From assembly GCA_037576195.1 (NCBI GenBank), contig CM075102.1:22316745-22380744 (forward strand): a DNA stretch of 64,000 bases, in the 5' to 3' direction. A program made the translations under genes and the position numbers. Positions within the stretch are counted from its first letter, which is position 1, and each line of letters opens with the position of its first letter. Source of the stretch: Phytoseiulus persimilis. Its lineage: Eukaryota; Arthropoda; Arachnida; Mesostigmata; Phytoseiidae. Shown here piece after piece: positions 44,546-56,900 of the stretch. The notes beneath the pieces were generated by a model. It was not told the origin of the DNA and did no database searches. It was given only the letters and a program-made list of their open reading frames with translations.

Positions 44546-46334
44546 AGCAGGAGCAAAATCATTATCGTACTCCTAGGCGTTAAAAATGCTTCCAATTCAA
44601 TCGAATGGAAAATCATAATCGATGCCCTCGAGAAACGCAACATCTCTCCATACATCCGGAACATCAAAAACACTCACCTCAAGGATAGGTGGATCATCGA
44701 TGAGGAGGGAAACAAGCACAGAATGACGGCTGGAGTCCCACAGGGCTCGGTTCTCGGGCCCAACTCGTGGAACGTGGGATACGACGACGTCCCTCGGGAG
44801 GATCTTCCAGACGGAGCGACCGCCCTTGCTTACGCCGATGACCTGGCCGTGATGGTCACTGCTAGATCTCTCGAAGAATTAGAAAAAAATTGCGCAGGAC
44901 TCACTGGATATAGTCTCGAGATGGTGTCAGATGAATAAACTCACCCTAGTCCCCGAGAAGACGGAAGCGGTAATGCTCGTGAAGAAAAGAGGAGAAAGAA
45001 ACCCAACACTCCACTTACAGGGACACGGCATAGAAATAGGGAACTCAGTGAGATACCTCGGCGTTCACCTCGAATCTTTCCTGAGAGGAAACACGCACCT
45101 CCGGGTTGTCACTCAAAAAGCTACTAGGACAACCAGAGACTTAGAGAGAGAGAATTAAATCTGAGCCATCTTAAGACCCAAGCCCACCGCCCGCAATGGG
45201 ATTTGCGAGGCGATAGGGAGTGTTACTGAAGCAATGCCGAAAGGTGATTCCGGGACACTTCTGAGGGCTGGCTGAGAGGTTCAGCCGGAGAACAGAGGAC
45301 ATCCAGAGACATTGAAAAAATTCTCCCAAGAACGCAGGGAGCAACTGAAGCTCAGCGAAGAACTCTAGCAACTGTCGCACAATCCATCGCATTCTACGCG
45401 TCCCCGGTATGGTCCCGAAGAGCTCTCTCCACTGAGCAGAGCAGACGGCTGCTGGAAACAACACAAAGAATCATGGTCATAAGAATAACCCGGGCTTACA
45501 GGACAACATCAACTGAAGCACTCCTGGTTCTAGCCAAAACACCACCATGGACCTTAATTGCTGAAGAACGAGCTAAAAGTTGGGCAGCAAGGAAGGACGA
45601 GGGGAATGACGACCTCATCAGCGAAACTTCCAAAACAAGGGGAGAAGTTGAAGACGAAACCGTAAACAAATGGCAGAGGAGATGGAACGGCGCGAAGAAC
45701 GGTCGATGGACGCACAGATATATTCCGAATGTGAAAGAGTGGTACCAACGAAAACACGGCGACCTGGATTACTTCACCACCCAGGCACTCACTGGACATG
45801 GAGATTTTCAAACATACCTTTCAAGAATTGGGAAAGCTCCAACACCAATCTGTGTCCTCTGCCAATCCGGCGAAGAAGACATCGTTGATCACACCCTGCT
45901 GCACTGCGATGCCTTTGCGAGAGAGAGAGACCTTATTTATGCAAGTGAAACACCCGAACTCATCGAGAAAATGATGAGCGGCGAAGAGGAATGGAGAAGA
46001 ATCTCCAGTTTCATCAGAAAAATCATGTCGAAGAAGATAGCGCTAGGAAGGAGAAGATTGACCAGAGAGGGCCTCCCATGAGACATCTCGAACCCCGAAA
46101 AGATCAAAGTGAAATACATAGGAATCGATATCATAGTTTCTCAGGGAACATAGGCAACGAGTAAGGTGCGACTGTGAGGGATTCGGAAGTAATAGACAGA
46201 TCGAAAATCTGGGTCCCCGGTCCCTCACAGCGGAGATATGAGGTTTTAGTGGATCCACCACACTGCCAGGGCAAAGGAATCATCCCATCCCTGGTGTCCG
46301 AAGGGATTTCCTCAGACTCCACGTTGGAAAAAAA
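44546..46334 (+). mobile_element. 5'-truncated R1/I-like non-LTR retrotransposon
   Basis: The element begins abruptly within reverse transcriptase (KNASNSIEW) and runs through GVPQGSVLGP (about 44731) to the catalytic LAYADDLAV (about 44825-44850). A frameshift occurs near 44905-44930. A SINE interrupts the coding region at 45141-45295. The C-terminal zinc motif CVLC...HTLLHC lies at about 45850-45907, and the protein stops at 46081. A short A-rich end (about 46325-46334) directly precedes the 45-bp array. The endonuclease domain is missing, so the copy is dead. Confidence 0.82.
45141..45295 (+). mobile_element. SINE copy inserted in retrotransposon
   Basis: The 3' body of the SINE family is flanked by AGGACAACCAGAGAC (45126-45140) and AGGACATCCAGAGAC (45296-45310), 14 of 15 identical. 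The retrotransposon reading resumes after it. It therefore inserted after the host element. Confidence 0.82.
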
Positions 46335-46337
46335 AAG

Positions 46338-46738
46338 GTTTTGAGGAGTATGGTCAGATTGGTCTCGGAATCACCCCTCCAGGTTTTGGAAAGTATGGTC
46401 AGATTTGTCCCGGAATCACCCCTCCAGACTTGGGAAGTAATAGCCAGATTGGTCCCGGAATCACCCCTCCAGACTTGGAAATTAATGGTCATATTAGTCA
46501 CGGAATCACCCCTCCAGGTTTTGGAAAGTATGGTCAGATTGGTCGCGGAATAACCTCTCCAGACTTGGAAAGTAATAGTCAGACTGGCCTCGGAATCGCC
46601 CTTCCAGACTTGGAGAAGTATGGTCAGATGGGCCTCGGAATCACCCCTCCAGACTTGGAAGAGTATGGTCAGATTGGTCCCGGAATCACCCTTCCAGACT
46701 TGGGGAGTAATAGCCAGATTGGTCCCGGAATCGCCCCC
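46338..46738 (+). repeat. 45-bp minisatellite array 3
   Basis: About nine units with landmarks AGTATGGTCAGATTGGTC, CGGAATCACCCCTCCAGA and CTTGGAA. Some units carry AGTAATAGCCAGA instead of AGTATGGTCAGA. It starts directly at the 3' end of the retrotransposon. Frames stay open because the unit is 15 codons, encoding GITPPDLE-like peptides, but no gene context is seen. Confidence 0.88.
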
Positions 46739-46739
46739 A

Positions 46740-48690
46740 CATCTCCCAGAAAACTGACAAACTTACAGACCAAGCCGATCATATATAGTAAAAATTATTC
46801 CAGACTGGTGCCAGCGATCTAGTAGGAAATCCTAGTCCGTACTCATTTCGTCCGCTGGTTTCGGTGGGAATACAAGCTCACGTTGTGGTTGGAGAGGGGG
46901 GAGGATGGCTCTAGGGCCCAAGCATCAAGCTTCAGCGTCAGATCAGGGCGTTGGAGCCGAGCTCTTCGCGATTCGATTCTCACGACGAAGCATTACAAAT
47001 CCTGGTGGTTTCTTCTAACTTCCCTTCCGATCACATCCCGAAGTGCCACTCTGCATGGAAGCTCACAGCTGATACGGAATAGTTCTCCGAATATATTTTC
47101 AAAGGCCTCAATATGGAAACCGGCGCAGTCGTTTGTTATTAGCAAGGATAGCTCCGAAAGCTGTTATTTTCCAAGATCGCTCAGCCCTTCGACGTCTACG
47201 CTGAGAACGAACGGACATTGCGGCATTTACAGGCACTGCAGCAATGGTCTTAAGCAATGATTCGTGGCTGAGCCCTGTCCTTTGCGCGTCCAACCGCTCG
47301 AAAATACGTCCTCTGGATATTACGAATCTTGCTATAGCAAGCTTTCGACTCAATGGATTGTTCCACGCGCTGTAGAGATGTTGACTCTCCTTCTGCAACA
47401 CTTGCTATGTGCGGGAGACGTCGAGGCATCATATTCTCTGGCGCATCAGATTTTTCGAATTCAACTCACTCGGTGGCCCCGATGGGGCCGCCATTCCGCT
47501 TGTGATTCCCCAAGAGTCCGCGGTTACAGCCCGTTTCCCCAAACCCGTTCCCCCGAGCAGGTACGGACTCCAGGAACCTCCCAGCGAACTCCAGGACCCG
47601 CCTCTCCGTAGCAGCAGATCGGCGGCCTCTAGCAGGATACATTTCCGACATTTGATTGGACCACATACCACATCCATGGAACTCGAGACCCATCGTTCCC
47701 GGTGAATACATGCCAGTTCAGGAGCAAGCGGCCAAGGGTCGAGATCCGTGGTTTGACAATGAGAATCCGATCGTTTCCCCTCAAAGTCGGCTGATCTCCG
47801 CTAGCACAGGCTTCCTACGGTGCTATCAACAAGCATATCCGTTGAATGAGTTTCTTAGGTCAGTTTTCCGTAGTTTTGCAGGAAATGCGAGTGATCGAGA
47901 TCGGCTCTTCGATTCCGGCTTCAGGCGGATGGAACATTATTCACGGCAAACGTTCGCGGGACAAATTTTGAGTCAAGACAAATGCAGTGATCTCGAATCA
48001 CAATTCGCGGAAGAAGAGCACATAATCTCGTCGTTTGAGTGTTGAGAGATGTTTCCGGGCTAGCAAAACAGGCTTTGAAGATAGATGAGATGCGTAAGTC
48101 AATTACTTAGATGTAAGTTATTGTGATATTGAGCAAATCTGAAATCATTTATTCCGGAGTGAGGGTACGCGGGACACGCGACTGTATTTCTGTACGCAAG
48201 ATCCATCAGATTGCAGTGGGGCGATTCCCTCAACATGATTCGCTTTCCTTGTGGTCCGCTTGCTCGAAATCCGCGCTCTGCATAGAGACCTCATCCATTC
48301 GGAGGGTCTTGAGTTCAGGAGAGGGTATCTTCGTTCGTGCCGTGCAAAATTCGTACAAGATATTGGGTAAAATACTGTTAAATGGGAATGCTCAAATCAT
48401 GCCCATTCGACCGAGCTCCGATCGGGGCACACGCCCGCTCGTAATTCTTCAAATATCCGCGGGGATTAGAGATCTTGATCCACCCGTGATCCCTCGCAGA
48501 TGGCGTGCGTTAGTATTTAAGCCGACTTTCAGTTTGCGAGATCAGGTTCAGTTTCCGATTCCCACGCGAACAAAGTGAGTCAAGTTCGAGCGTTTCCAAG
48601 GAATAAGTTTCAAGTTTCAAAAAGCCCCCGCGTATCGGATCGGAACTTTCAATCTGGAATCCTTAATCTGAACGTTGTCGCAATCTGTAA
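46740..48690. other. No gene resolved; several long frames
   Basis: Plus frames at 47656-48045 (129 codons) and 48123-48578 (151 codons), and a minus frame at 47108-47401, are open. None has a domain or supported splice sites. 48123-48578 lies immediately upstream of the second group-7-like gene. Confidence 0.3.
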
Positions 48691-48704
48691 TTTGCAGGTA
48701 AATC

Positions 48705-49910
48705 ATGATCTATCCAGCCGTACTCTGCGTCATTTTGGCTACTACAGCCTACGGCAACTACGCCGCGAACCGTGTGATGGATGACATTCTCATTAATATG
48801 GCTTCCGAGGTACTGGTGTTCACAGGAAAATCTATTTACTACTTGAGTCCTAGCTTACCCGATGCGAAGGTATTCGGAGTCGGGAAAGCAAGCTATTTTG
48901 ATGAGAAAATGTATCGCTTATCATCCACCGGTTGCCATGGTTGAGCATTTTCTCGTTGTTTCATAACTACTCTGAGTTTTCAGACAAGAAGCACGAGTTT
49001 GGATCCTTCCATGGTTGGGCCATTCGAACTGAAAGTCAAAGGAAACGGTGAGTTCGATTTTCAATCGGAGCTTTGTGATTTGTGACGCTAGCTCTGAGGC
49101 AGAGGAAAGGATCGTCAACTCGGTGTCCATTCCACAGGTTTATCCAACCGAGACTTCAAGGCGAAATTCGTTCAGGGGTCCTTGTTCGGCCTAAGTCAGC
49201 TGAGACGGCAAGGCGATTGTTCGCTCGGAACTTTTGGACGTGAGATGAGAATGGGTTGTTACGTCTCGTTGGGCCCGCTGCGTTTCATGATGAACGCTGA
49301 TGCCAAGGTCGGGAGGTTTCCCATGAGTATAAACTTTCCCATGAGAGCGATGCTATATGGTCGACTGATCGAATTGATTTCTGACGGATTTTCCTGCTCC
49401 TTCCACCTAGGGCGATCAGCTGAGTGGAGAAGTTCACAGCGTTTCCACATCTACGACGGTGGCACCAAACAGTCTCATTCTTGTTGAGCTGCAAGGCACT
49501 CAAAACTTCCAAACGAGACTCGTCAACTTGACCGTAAATCCTGTCACCATGACGACCTCGGTCGTGCAGGGCAAGGTTGACCTCAACGCTAGCAGGTAAT
49601 GAAGCTTTGGAACGTAATCGCTTGCGATGCAGTGGCTGATCCTGCGGAAGGCGTCCTTGACTATTCTTTCCGGACAATATGGTAGACACGGAGGCAAGCA
49701 GTTGAAGCTGGTAATGTTGCTCTCTTCGCCGGCATTGCCCATCCTGGTATGCTCAAAATGGTTCCTCGTCTAATATGATATTGATCCCGCAGGATGAGCG
49801 AGTTCATCAGGATTGTTAACCAAAACCTGGCTCAGCGACTCGCGTTAACTCTCAGAGGAGGATACAGCAGCGTCCTCAACCGCGTCGCCAACCGCTTCCG
49901 CATGCCCTGA
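48705..49910 (+). CDS. Group-7 mite allergen-like secreted protein, gene 2
   Basis: Five coding exons: 48705-48809, 48984-49047, 49138-49307, 49411-49595 and 49793-49910. Their lengths (105, 64, 170, 185 and 118) are identical to those of gene 1, and the product is again 213 aa. A signal peptide (MIYPAVLCVILATTAYG) is followed by a helical segment, QLRRQGDC (the group-7 signature region) and two conserved cysteines. An NLT glycosylation motif and a C-terminal YSSVLNRVANRFRMP complete it. A CAG acceptor seven bases before the ATG suggests a 5' UTR intron as in gene 1. The first exon could be read longer, to a donor at 48869, but the 48809 donor is conserved with gene 1. Introns are 90-197 bp. 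A lipid-binding role is inferred from the family. Confidence 0.82.
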
Positions 49911-49985
49911 TCTAGTACTGAAGGATAGATCCGTAGTCGCTCTGCGGCAAGGCCCGATCCGCGAATGGGACTGGGCATTGGGATG

Positions 49986-49991
49986 AATAAA
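49986..49991 (+). terminator. Polyadenylation signal AATAAA (gene 2)
   Basis: AATAAA lies 75 bp after the stop codon of the second group-7-like gene. Confidence 0.6.
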
Positions 49992-50395
49992 CGTCTAAAG
50001 AGCCGACAAGCTGGGATTGCATGACTGACGTTGACAATCCATCCATCAATCCATGCTCACGGAAGTGAACGATACCGAACAACTCTCTGATTTGATGAAA
50101 ATGCACGGATTCCAAGTGATGGTACGTTCCGGCAGAACAGATGGGAGAGTTCTCCCGGAGGCCAGCGGCGTGGAGACGATTTTTCCTGGAATCGACCAGC
50201 TCCCATGCTTTGCAGAAAGATGAGATGACTGGTCCGAAGAAAGTCGTAGCCGAACTGTCAAGACTCCAGGAACACGTATGAACACACCGAGAAGTCGTTG
50301 TGACGGACGTTCCCATGGTGTCGAACGAGAACATGATGCGAGTGGCAGAAGCAGTTTTCAAGGGACTAGAGGCAGATCTCAAACAGTAACAAGTT
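49992..50395 (+). pseudogene. Possible degraded coding segment, unknown
   Basis: Two plus-strand frames carry consecutive protein-like peptides with a shift between them. The first contains DLMKMHGFQVMVRSGRTDG, followed by a stop; the second contains HREVVVTDVPMVSNENMM, interrupted by a stop, and ends GLEADLKQ. Intact splice sites were not seen. This could be a small pseudogene or an unresolved multi-exon gene. No family is recognised. Confidence 0.3.
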
Positions 50396-50550
50396 TCGCA
50401 GGCTCCGTTCGAAACCAGCATCTGTGATGCCAAGAGGGCGAAACTCGAGGTACTGAATCCCTCGAACTGTTAGAATAGTGTCCGGCAAAAGTTGAACCCT
50501 GCCGGCGGATGGTTCGTTGCCGCTTTGTAAATATATTGAGCAAAATCAAG

Positions 50551-51259
50551 TTATCCAAAACAGTTTGCAAAGCGTGCAGATGATGAAACATACTTCCACT
50601 GCGTTGCATCTAAAAGTAAGAGGCCTGCGGAGAGGAGCCTAGTTTTTGGAATCAAAGACGACGAAACGAATAAGTTGATACGGATGGGATAGTCCCCACG
50701 GAGACACGGCTCCCGAACGATCACGCTATCTTGAGTGATCCGGAAGGATACTCCGCGTCGGCTACTGAGATATCGCCTGAGCTTCGAGAGAGAACCTAAT
50801 AGACTAGAAGGGCGAGCCTCATCGATGTTCGCTTTTAATACCACCTGTTTCACAGAGGATGCTATAATCTTGTACTGACAGTTCCGGTCACCAGCCCGGA
50901 ATTTCAAATGTCGGCGATCCTTAGACCGCCAAATGGAAAGCTGGAGATTCCCGGCGGCACATCCTCGAGACGATGGTGGACGATCAAAGAGAAACCGGAG
51001 GCAATGAGCGCGTCCGAATCTGACTTAATCTCGATGTAACGGCAGTTTGCCATCCCTCGGTCAGCTGCCAGTTACCCGACTCCGAACTACCCGACGTCCA
51101 GATCCCCGTATCCTTGACTTTTCGAAACTCCATCGACTCGCCAATGAACATATGCATCGTCTGCAGATTGGGATGTTCCGATTTTAGGAATCTGATTTCC
51201 GAATTTCGAGAACACCACACAATTTCCGCGCGGCTATCGAAAATCAGACACTTCCTCAA
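50551..51259 (-). CDS. Probable multi-exon gene, unknown
   Basis: The downstream part (from about 50955 to a stop at 50551) opens after a CTCCAG acceptor. It reads about 135 codons with convincing composition, including AGDRNCQYKIIASSVKQVVL, then LGSLSKLRRYLSSRRG and ITQDSVIVREP. The upstream part (51259-50984) contains RKCLIFDSRAEIVWC and MEFRKVKDTGIW. A possible middle exon carries NCRYIEIKSDSDALI. The exact junctions could not be fixed because candidate phases conflict. No domain is recognised. Confidence 0.45.
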
Positions 51260-53337
51260 CGGAGCTTCAGCGCATGAGGAGTCAGCGGTGAGAGAGGATT
51301 ATTTGGAGGTGGGTATCTGGGAGTCTGGTAATTGGGGCCCGGGGGAGTGGGTCGAGACGTATTCTTCGGTTTCGCTTGGCTGAAACTTCTGGCTTAAGCT
51401 TATAGCATAACTCCGAAGACAACCCTCATTCCATGAAGTTTTTTTCGGTATAACTCCTCGGCTTTCTCCCATTCACAAGAAGAATCCTAGCGAGCGGCGT
51501 CACAGAATTAAGGAGTTCAACCTTCAGAGACATCTTCCCATGAGATCAAATGCAGGCATACTCTTCAATGAATAAGCTGAACTATGAGCATGATCGGTGC
51601 CAAAATATTTTCTCCCCCCCTGCAGAGTCCGATATGCCTTGCTTGCCTCTTCTGTCGTCGTTTCTGCCTTATCCGCGTCCGGCTGATGTCCGGCTCGGCG
51701 CAAAAACTGTACGGTAATACGAGTTTCGAATAATGAATTCATGATTGGTCAGTCACAACGATTTTTTTCGTTGAACTTCGCCGAAGCTGGAATGATAGCA
51801 TTTATCCTCAGGGTGGGAGATAGTGAAGAGATAACGGGCAATGAAACGAATGTTGGAGCCAACTAGTCGGAACAATATGTCAAGTGAAACAAGGCTGTTA
51901 CAACGCTGACATATGGGAATACTGACCCATATTTGTTAGCTGCAGCGAGTCAGCTTTTCCCGCGTCCTAGGCTGCGTTTCACAGGACTCTACGTCAGCTC
52001 AAGCTACCTCTAAAGCGATCCCGAGATTCCTTACACGCTCGATTATATGGATCTCTCCGTTTCACCAGTTGATGGCGACACGCTTGTTGACGATCCCTTG
52101 TCGCTGCATTGCGGGCGGGGAGGTAGCTACTTGGGGCGAAATAAAAAAGTCGGAAGGCGAAGACTCTGCCGGCTAACGATTTCACATTGGCGATAGCCCC
52201 GTTAGAAGAGCTCTGAGAATGCGCAAAGAGCTCCGATTGCAAACGAGCGCAGACCGAGTTAGAGCATTCATATTTGATGACTCCTTGAAAGCTGGAAAGA
52301 AATGATGCAATCGGTTTGAGCCGCACTTAGATGACTTAGGCAGAGCGAGAGAAATCCTTTTGTCTGTTCTTCCGGGTCCTTAACTCGTGCGAACCAGAAC
52401 GGATTTTTGTGGGAGAAACGTAACCATAGAGTACTGTCACAACGATTTTGTCGAGAGAGCATCTCCACGTGAGCTCCTTAGATAATCCCTTTTTTTCCAA
52501 CTTCTCCTCTCCCATCGACCGTTGAGTGTCTGGCAGGACGTGCGTCCAATGAACGAAGAACAGTAAACAATCGATCACTCAACGTATGCACATGGTGGAT
52601 CCTGGGACGCAGATGGTTCAAACTGTGGAAGAGAGACTGTCGCGAGAGAAGTTCCTGGTCAGAAGAGGAAGCATTCGAGGGAGCTCCTCGAAAATTGTAG
52701 CGGACCGAGTCGGATTGACACCGAAGCTTCTGAGAACCACCGCTCTAGAGAGGATTGAAACAAACTCCAAAGCAGATGTCTGTGGATCTCTTCTCGGGAG
52801 GCTCGTCGAGGAGGCCACCCACTCAATCATAGCCCGCTCCCTGTACATGGCAGAAGGGGTAAACCAGTCCTTAGGCAGAGGAGGCAGGAAGTCCTCTAGA
52901 GTTTCCGCATCCTGACAAGTCGAGTTTCAGATCGATCAGGGTCGCGCTCGCCGTGCTTCTCCGCCGTACATGCCTCACTTCCTCTTCTCATTCTTCGCCC
53001 TTCCCTTCTCGACCGTTGACTTGGCCCTACAATGGCAGGAAGATCGAGCGAGCGAAAACCGGCCATGTTCGAGTCTCCCTCCCATGGAAAGTGAGGAGAT
53101 TCGATTCCTCAAGTAATCCGACATTTTACCGTAGAATTTGACCGTGAGACTTCAGTGAGACGAAACAGTTGTTTGGAAATATTGCTTGGAAATAAAATGG
53201 AATTGCTCCCGGCCGTTCAACGAATTCCCTATAAATCTGTTCTATCAAATGGAAGGAAGATATCGACACCTAAAGAACGACGACATTTAGAGTGATACAG
53301 CTCGAACAGATTAGTTTCACAATTCCGTTATAAAAAA
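51260..53337. other. No gene resolved; frame at 52586-52915
   Basis: A 109-codon ATG frame at 52586-52915 (+) has mixed composition, but the opposite strand (52618-52848) is also open. I cannot say which, if either, is coding. The rest contains short frames. Confidence 0.33.
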
Positions 53338-53586
53338 ATGACCGACATCAACGAGGAATTTCTACGCACACCGGCGATGACCACTGATTGGTGGAAGGCA
53401 CCAAACTTTAAGCTGAGACACCGGATTACACGGGGAGCCGTTCACGGCTTCCATCACTTGTTCTGTACCCGAAAATCTAGTCTCCACCAAGTTGACGATC
53501 ATTGTGTATGTGAGTTGTGTGATGGTCAATGTGATCAATATCATATTTACAACTGCCCTCAAGCCAGCAGGATGAAATATGATTGA
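53338..53586 (+). CDS. Small zinc-knuckle ORF, possibly retroelement-derived
   Basis: An 82-codon ATG frame with a C-terminal CELC...HIYNC arrangement (C-x2-C-x7-H-x4-C). It is similar in form to the Cys-His motif at the C-terminus of many non-LTR retrotransposons, including the one at 45.85 kb. No reverse transcriptase lies upstream. It may be a retrotransposon tail or an unrelated small gene. Confidence 0.33.
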   Translation: MTDINEEFLRTPAMTTDWWKAPNFKLRHRITRGAVHGFHHLFCTRKSSLHQVDDHCVCELCDGQCDQYHIYNCPQASRMKYD

Positions 53587-53952
53587 CTGTATATTTTTAA
53601 ACGAAAGAGACACCAATTACAATTGGTAATAAATGCTTTTCAATCAAACAATTCCGTTATAAACGCTCATGGAAAAGAAGATGTCCGAGCCAGTTTCTCG
53701 CTCGAACAAAACTCTCATGATGATGACCATCATCATAGAGTAGCACTGGCGGATCTCCCAAGGCAACCACTCAGTTTATCCACACTCCTTGCTATGTTGG
53801 AGTTTTCCCTCACAAAAAGCACGATCATGTCAATAACCTTCGGGTGAGGGTGTTGGTGGAATCTCTTCCGTTTCCAGTGAACCACGGAAATCAGGCTCCG
53901 CCGATGCGGGAATAATTCCCAGTGAGTATGATCATTTGAGGAACGCGCATGG

Positions 53953-56900
53953 TCAGATCACGGTTTCCCTCTTTGAAAGTTCTCCCAAGCCACGTTTCGG
54001 CCGGCGTCCACCACGGCGGATGCCCTGAGACTGTGATGTTGTTTGTTGAACGGCGCTCCTTTCCGTGCGCCTATCCTCGATGCCCGGCCTCGAATCCTCA
54101 TGTGGTGAATCGACCGCTGACCCGCCTGTGAGATCATCTCGTGAATAAGGCGGTTCAGTTAGCCCATCCTCACCGTGTCTGGCGTCGATGAGGATGCCTT
54201 CTGTGGGATTTCCTTCTGAGAGTTTTGATGGTTTCGCCTGAGGACCGCCAGCCGAGTCAGCACCATAAAGCGCCGCAGCATGACTCGGCACGCTCTCGAT
54301 ACCGTCCGATAGACCGACATCGTTTGACGGAGTCCTACCGCTGCCAGCTACCTGCTGACTTCTCTGCGATAGAGTTTCAGATGGCGGTTTCGTTGTGCGT
54401 TGCAGATCGGAGCCAAGGTCGCTGGATGCAGTTGAGGCTATGCCGTTGTCCTCTGCTGACGATGTCTTATTTCTCGAATTGAAAGAAAACCATGAGGACT
54501 TAGTGGGACTGCGATCGGCACTCGGTATTGTGGAGGTGTAATCACGGTCTCCTCCTGGAGTTGTTCCCCTGTTGCCCAGACCCGGAAGCCAAGAATACCG
54601 AGAAGTACCGGGGATGTTCTCTGTATCGGGTGAGGGTGGTGATGTCATCTCGTCTACTGCGAGGGGCGCTGAGGAGGGCTGAGAAGGATAGGGAGGATTT
54701 TCCGCTGTGCTGCTGGGGAGACCTTCTCCATCCTCTGGATTTTGTGGGCGATCTCCAGGTAGAGGCGATGGCAGTCTCTCAGCAGAGTTACTTTCTTCCC
54801 GAGGAGGATAGGGTGCATCTTCCAGTCCATTGCTTTCTGGACGTTGTTCAATTTGTGGGAGATCTCCAGGTAGAGGCGATGGCCTGATTTCCGCTAAGTT
54901 GCTTTCTTCACGAGGAGGATAGGGCGCAACACCCAGTCCGTTGCTTTGTGAACTTTGTCCAACTTGTGGGCGATCTCCAGGTAGAGGCAATGGTCTGATT
55001 TCCGCTGAGTTGCTTTCTCCACGAGGAGGATAGGGCGCATCACCCAGTCCGTTGCTTGGTGAACTTTGTCCAACTTGTGGGCGATCTCCAGGTAGAGGCA
55101 ATGGCCTGATTTCCGCTGAGTTGCTTTCTTCACGAGGAGGATAGGGCGCATCACCCAGCCCGTTGCTTGGTGAACTTTGTCCAATTTGTGGGCGATCCCC
55201 GGGCAGACGCCATGGCCGCCGCTGCGCTGAATCGTTCTCATCGCGAGAAGGATAAGGACCTTCATTCAGTCCGTTATTGAGTGGGAATCGTCCGTTTTGT
55301 GGACGATCTCCGGCTGGTAGCCATGGCCTCCTCTCCACATCACCATTTTCTTTACGGGGAGGATAGGGAGCATTATTCAGCCCGATGTTGGGTTGATCTT
55401 GTCCGCTTTGTGGAGAATCGGCGGGGACAGGCAGTGGCCTGCCCGCCTCAGAGTAAGCTTCTTCGCGAAGAGGATAGGGATTAGGATTCAGTCCGTTCGC
55501 AAGTTGGCCTCCTCCGTTTTGAGGTGTATCGTTCAGTCCGTTACTGAGAGGAACTTGTCCGTTTTGCGGACGATCTCCGGACGGGAGTAATGGCCTCTCC
55601 GCTCCAGAGTTACTTCCGCCATGCTGTTGTCGTAACGGCTTCCGAGCGTCGTTGAAATTGGATGATGGCGCATTGCCTCTTGGTGGGCCTCCACTCATAT
55701 CCCCCGCATTGCCTATGGATGTCAAGAGGAGCGTTGCAACGTTATTCAGCGGGCTCGATTTCGGAAGAACGCAGCTTTCAAATATCAAGTGCATGCTCTC
55801 CATAACCAAAAGTCTGGCACTCCTCGAGCGCTCCGTATACATTTTTTCTGCAGAATCCGTTCCTCCAGCTTCACCACATAGCATGAAGATTTCGAAATCA
55901 CTACCTCTCATGTTTTGTCTGCGTTGCTGGTCGAGTCCGACTTTGTTATGTCCCCCGACATTTTGGGAATGCATCGCCGTATTATTGTCGCCGTGTAGCC
56001 GGTCCTCCCTCTCACGAAGATAGCGGAACTCATTTTCCAGCCGAATTTTGTAAAAATACATGAATGCTTTCATCCTCAATGTCAATGATTTCGAGAGACT
56101 CCTCCTGATCTGGTCTTTCCTTAAGAACGGAAAATCTCCATATGAGCACCCACAAAATCTCTTCTCGCCTACTGAGACACAGCTAGTTGTTGGACGGAGT
56201 GTTCCATTGAACAAGTATCTTGCTCAACAAGGTAACCATGCTCTCAGCCTTGACCCAACTATGGCTAAGGGAAAGTAGCCTCACGTGAACTCGTCGAACT
56301 GCAATGGCGCAACTACTTCCTCGACGTCGAACCATATTTGAGGTATTCCAGCCTCCGTCAGCAGCAACTTCCGACTGGGCATCAGTCTCACTGCGATCAA
56401 GTAAAATGAGTCATTTTTGACGTGGACGGAAGCCCTGAATCGATCCTTGCTGAGTGGCGAATCCTAGAAGTGGAGTAGAGGTCCGATGAGGCGGAGAGCT
56501 TCTGGCGAGAAAATCATCCGCGTCGGAGGTAAACTGAACTGCACTCACATCAAAAGTCACCACACCCATGATAGACACGGGTTCCAATCTGATCAGGCAC
56601 TTCATCGACCTGTGATTAAACGGAGACGGCTGGCAGACGTTGTTTGGAATGTAGATCTCGCCGAGACCAAGGATGCTTTCTGGCTTGAATCTGATTGTCG
56701 TCCGGCGCTTGCAAGGGATACCTTCTCACAGCGGAGGAAAAGTCAGAATTTGCTCCCGGACAATGTTAGGCTTTCTCTAAGGAGCCGCTTCCTATCCTCA
56801 CCCGTGCAAATTGGGTCTGTCCTCGCGTCCAGAAATCGATCGTGCCCATCAACGGCCAGGGATTCCGCCTTGCATGGAATTCGAGTAAAAAAAAAACATC

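Noticed and set aside
46430-46822. 130-codon frame with Gly/Pro repeats
   Set aside because: It is open only because the 45-bp unit is a multiple of three. All frames of the array are similarly open, and no gene context is present.
48809-48869. Longer first exon for group-7-like gene 2
   Set aside because: The longer reading is in frame, but the 48809 donor matches the donor and exon length of gene 1 exactly and gives the family's usual protein length.
54700-55600. CRISPR-like regular repeats
   Set aside because: The 111-bp period is continuous coding repeat in a eukaryotic gene, with no unique spacers between short repeats.
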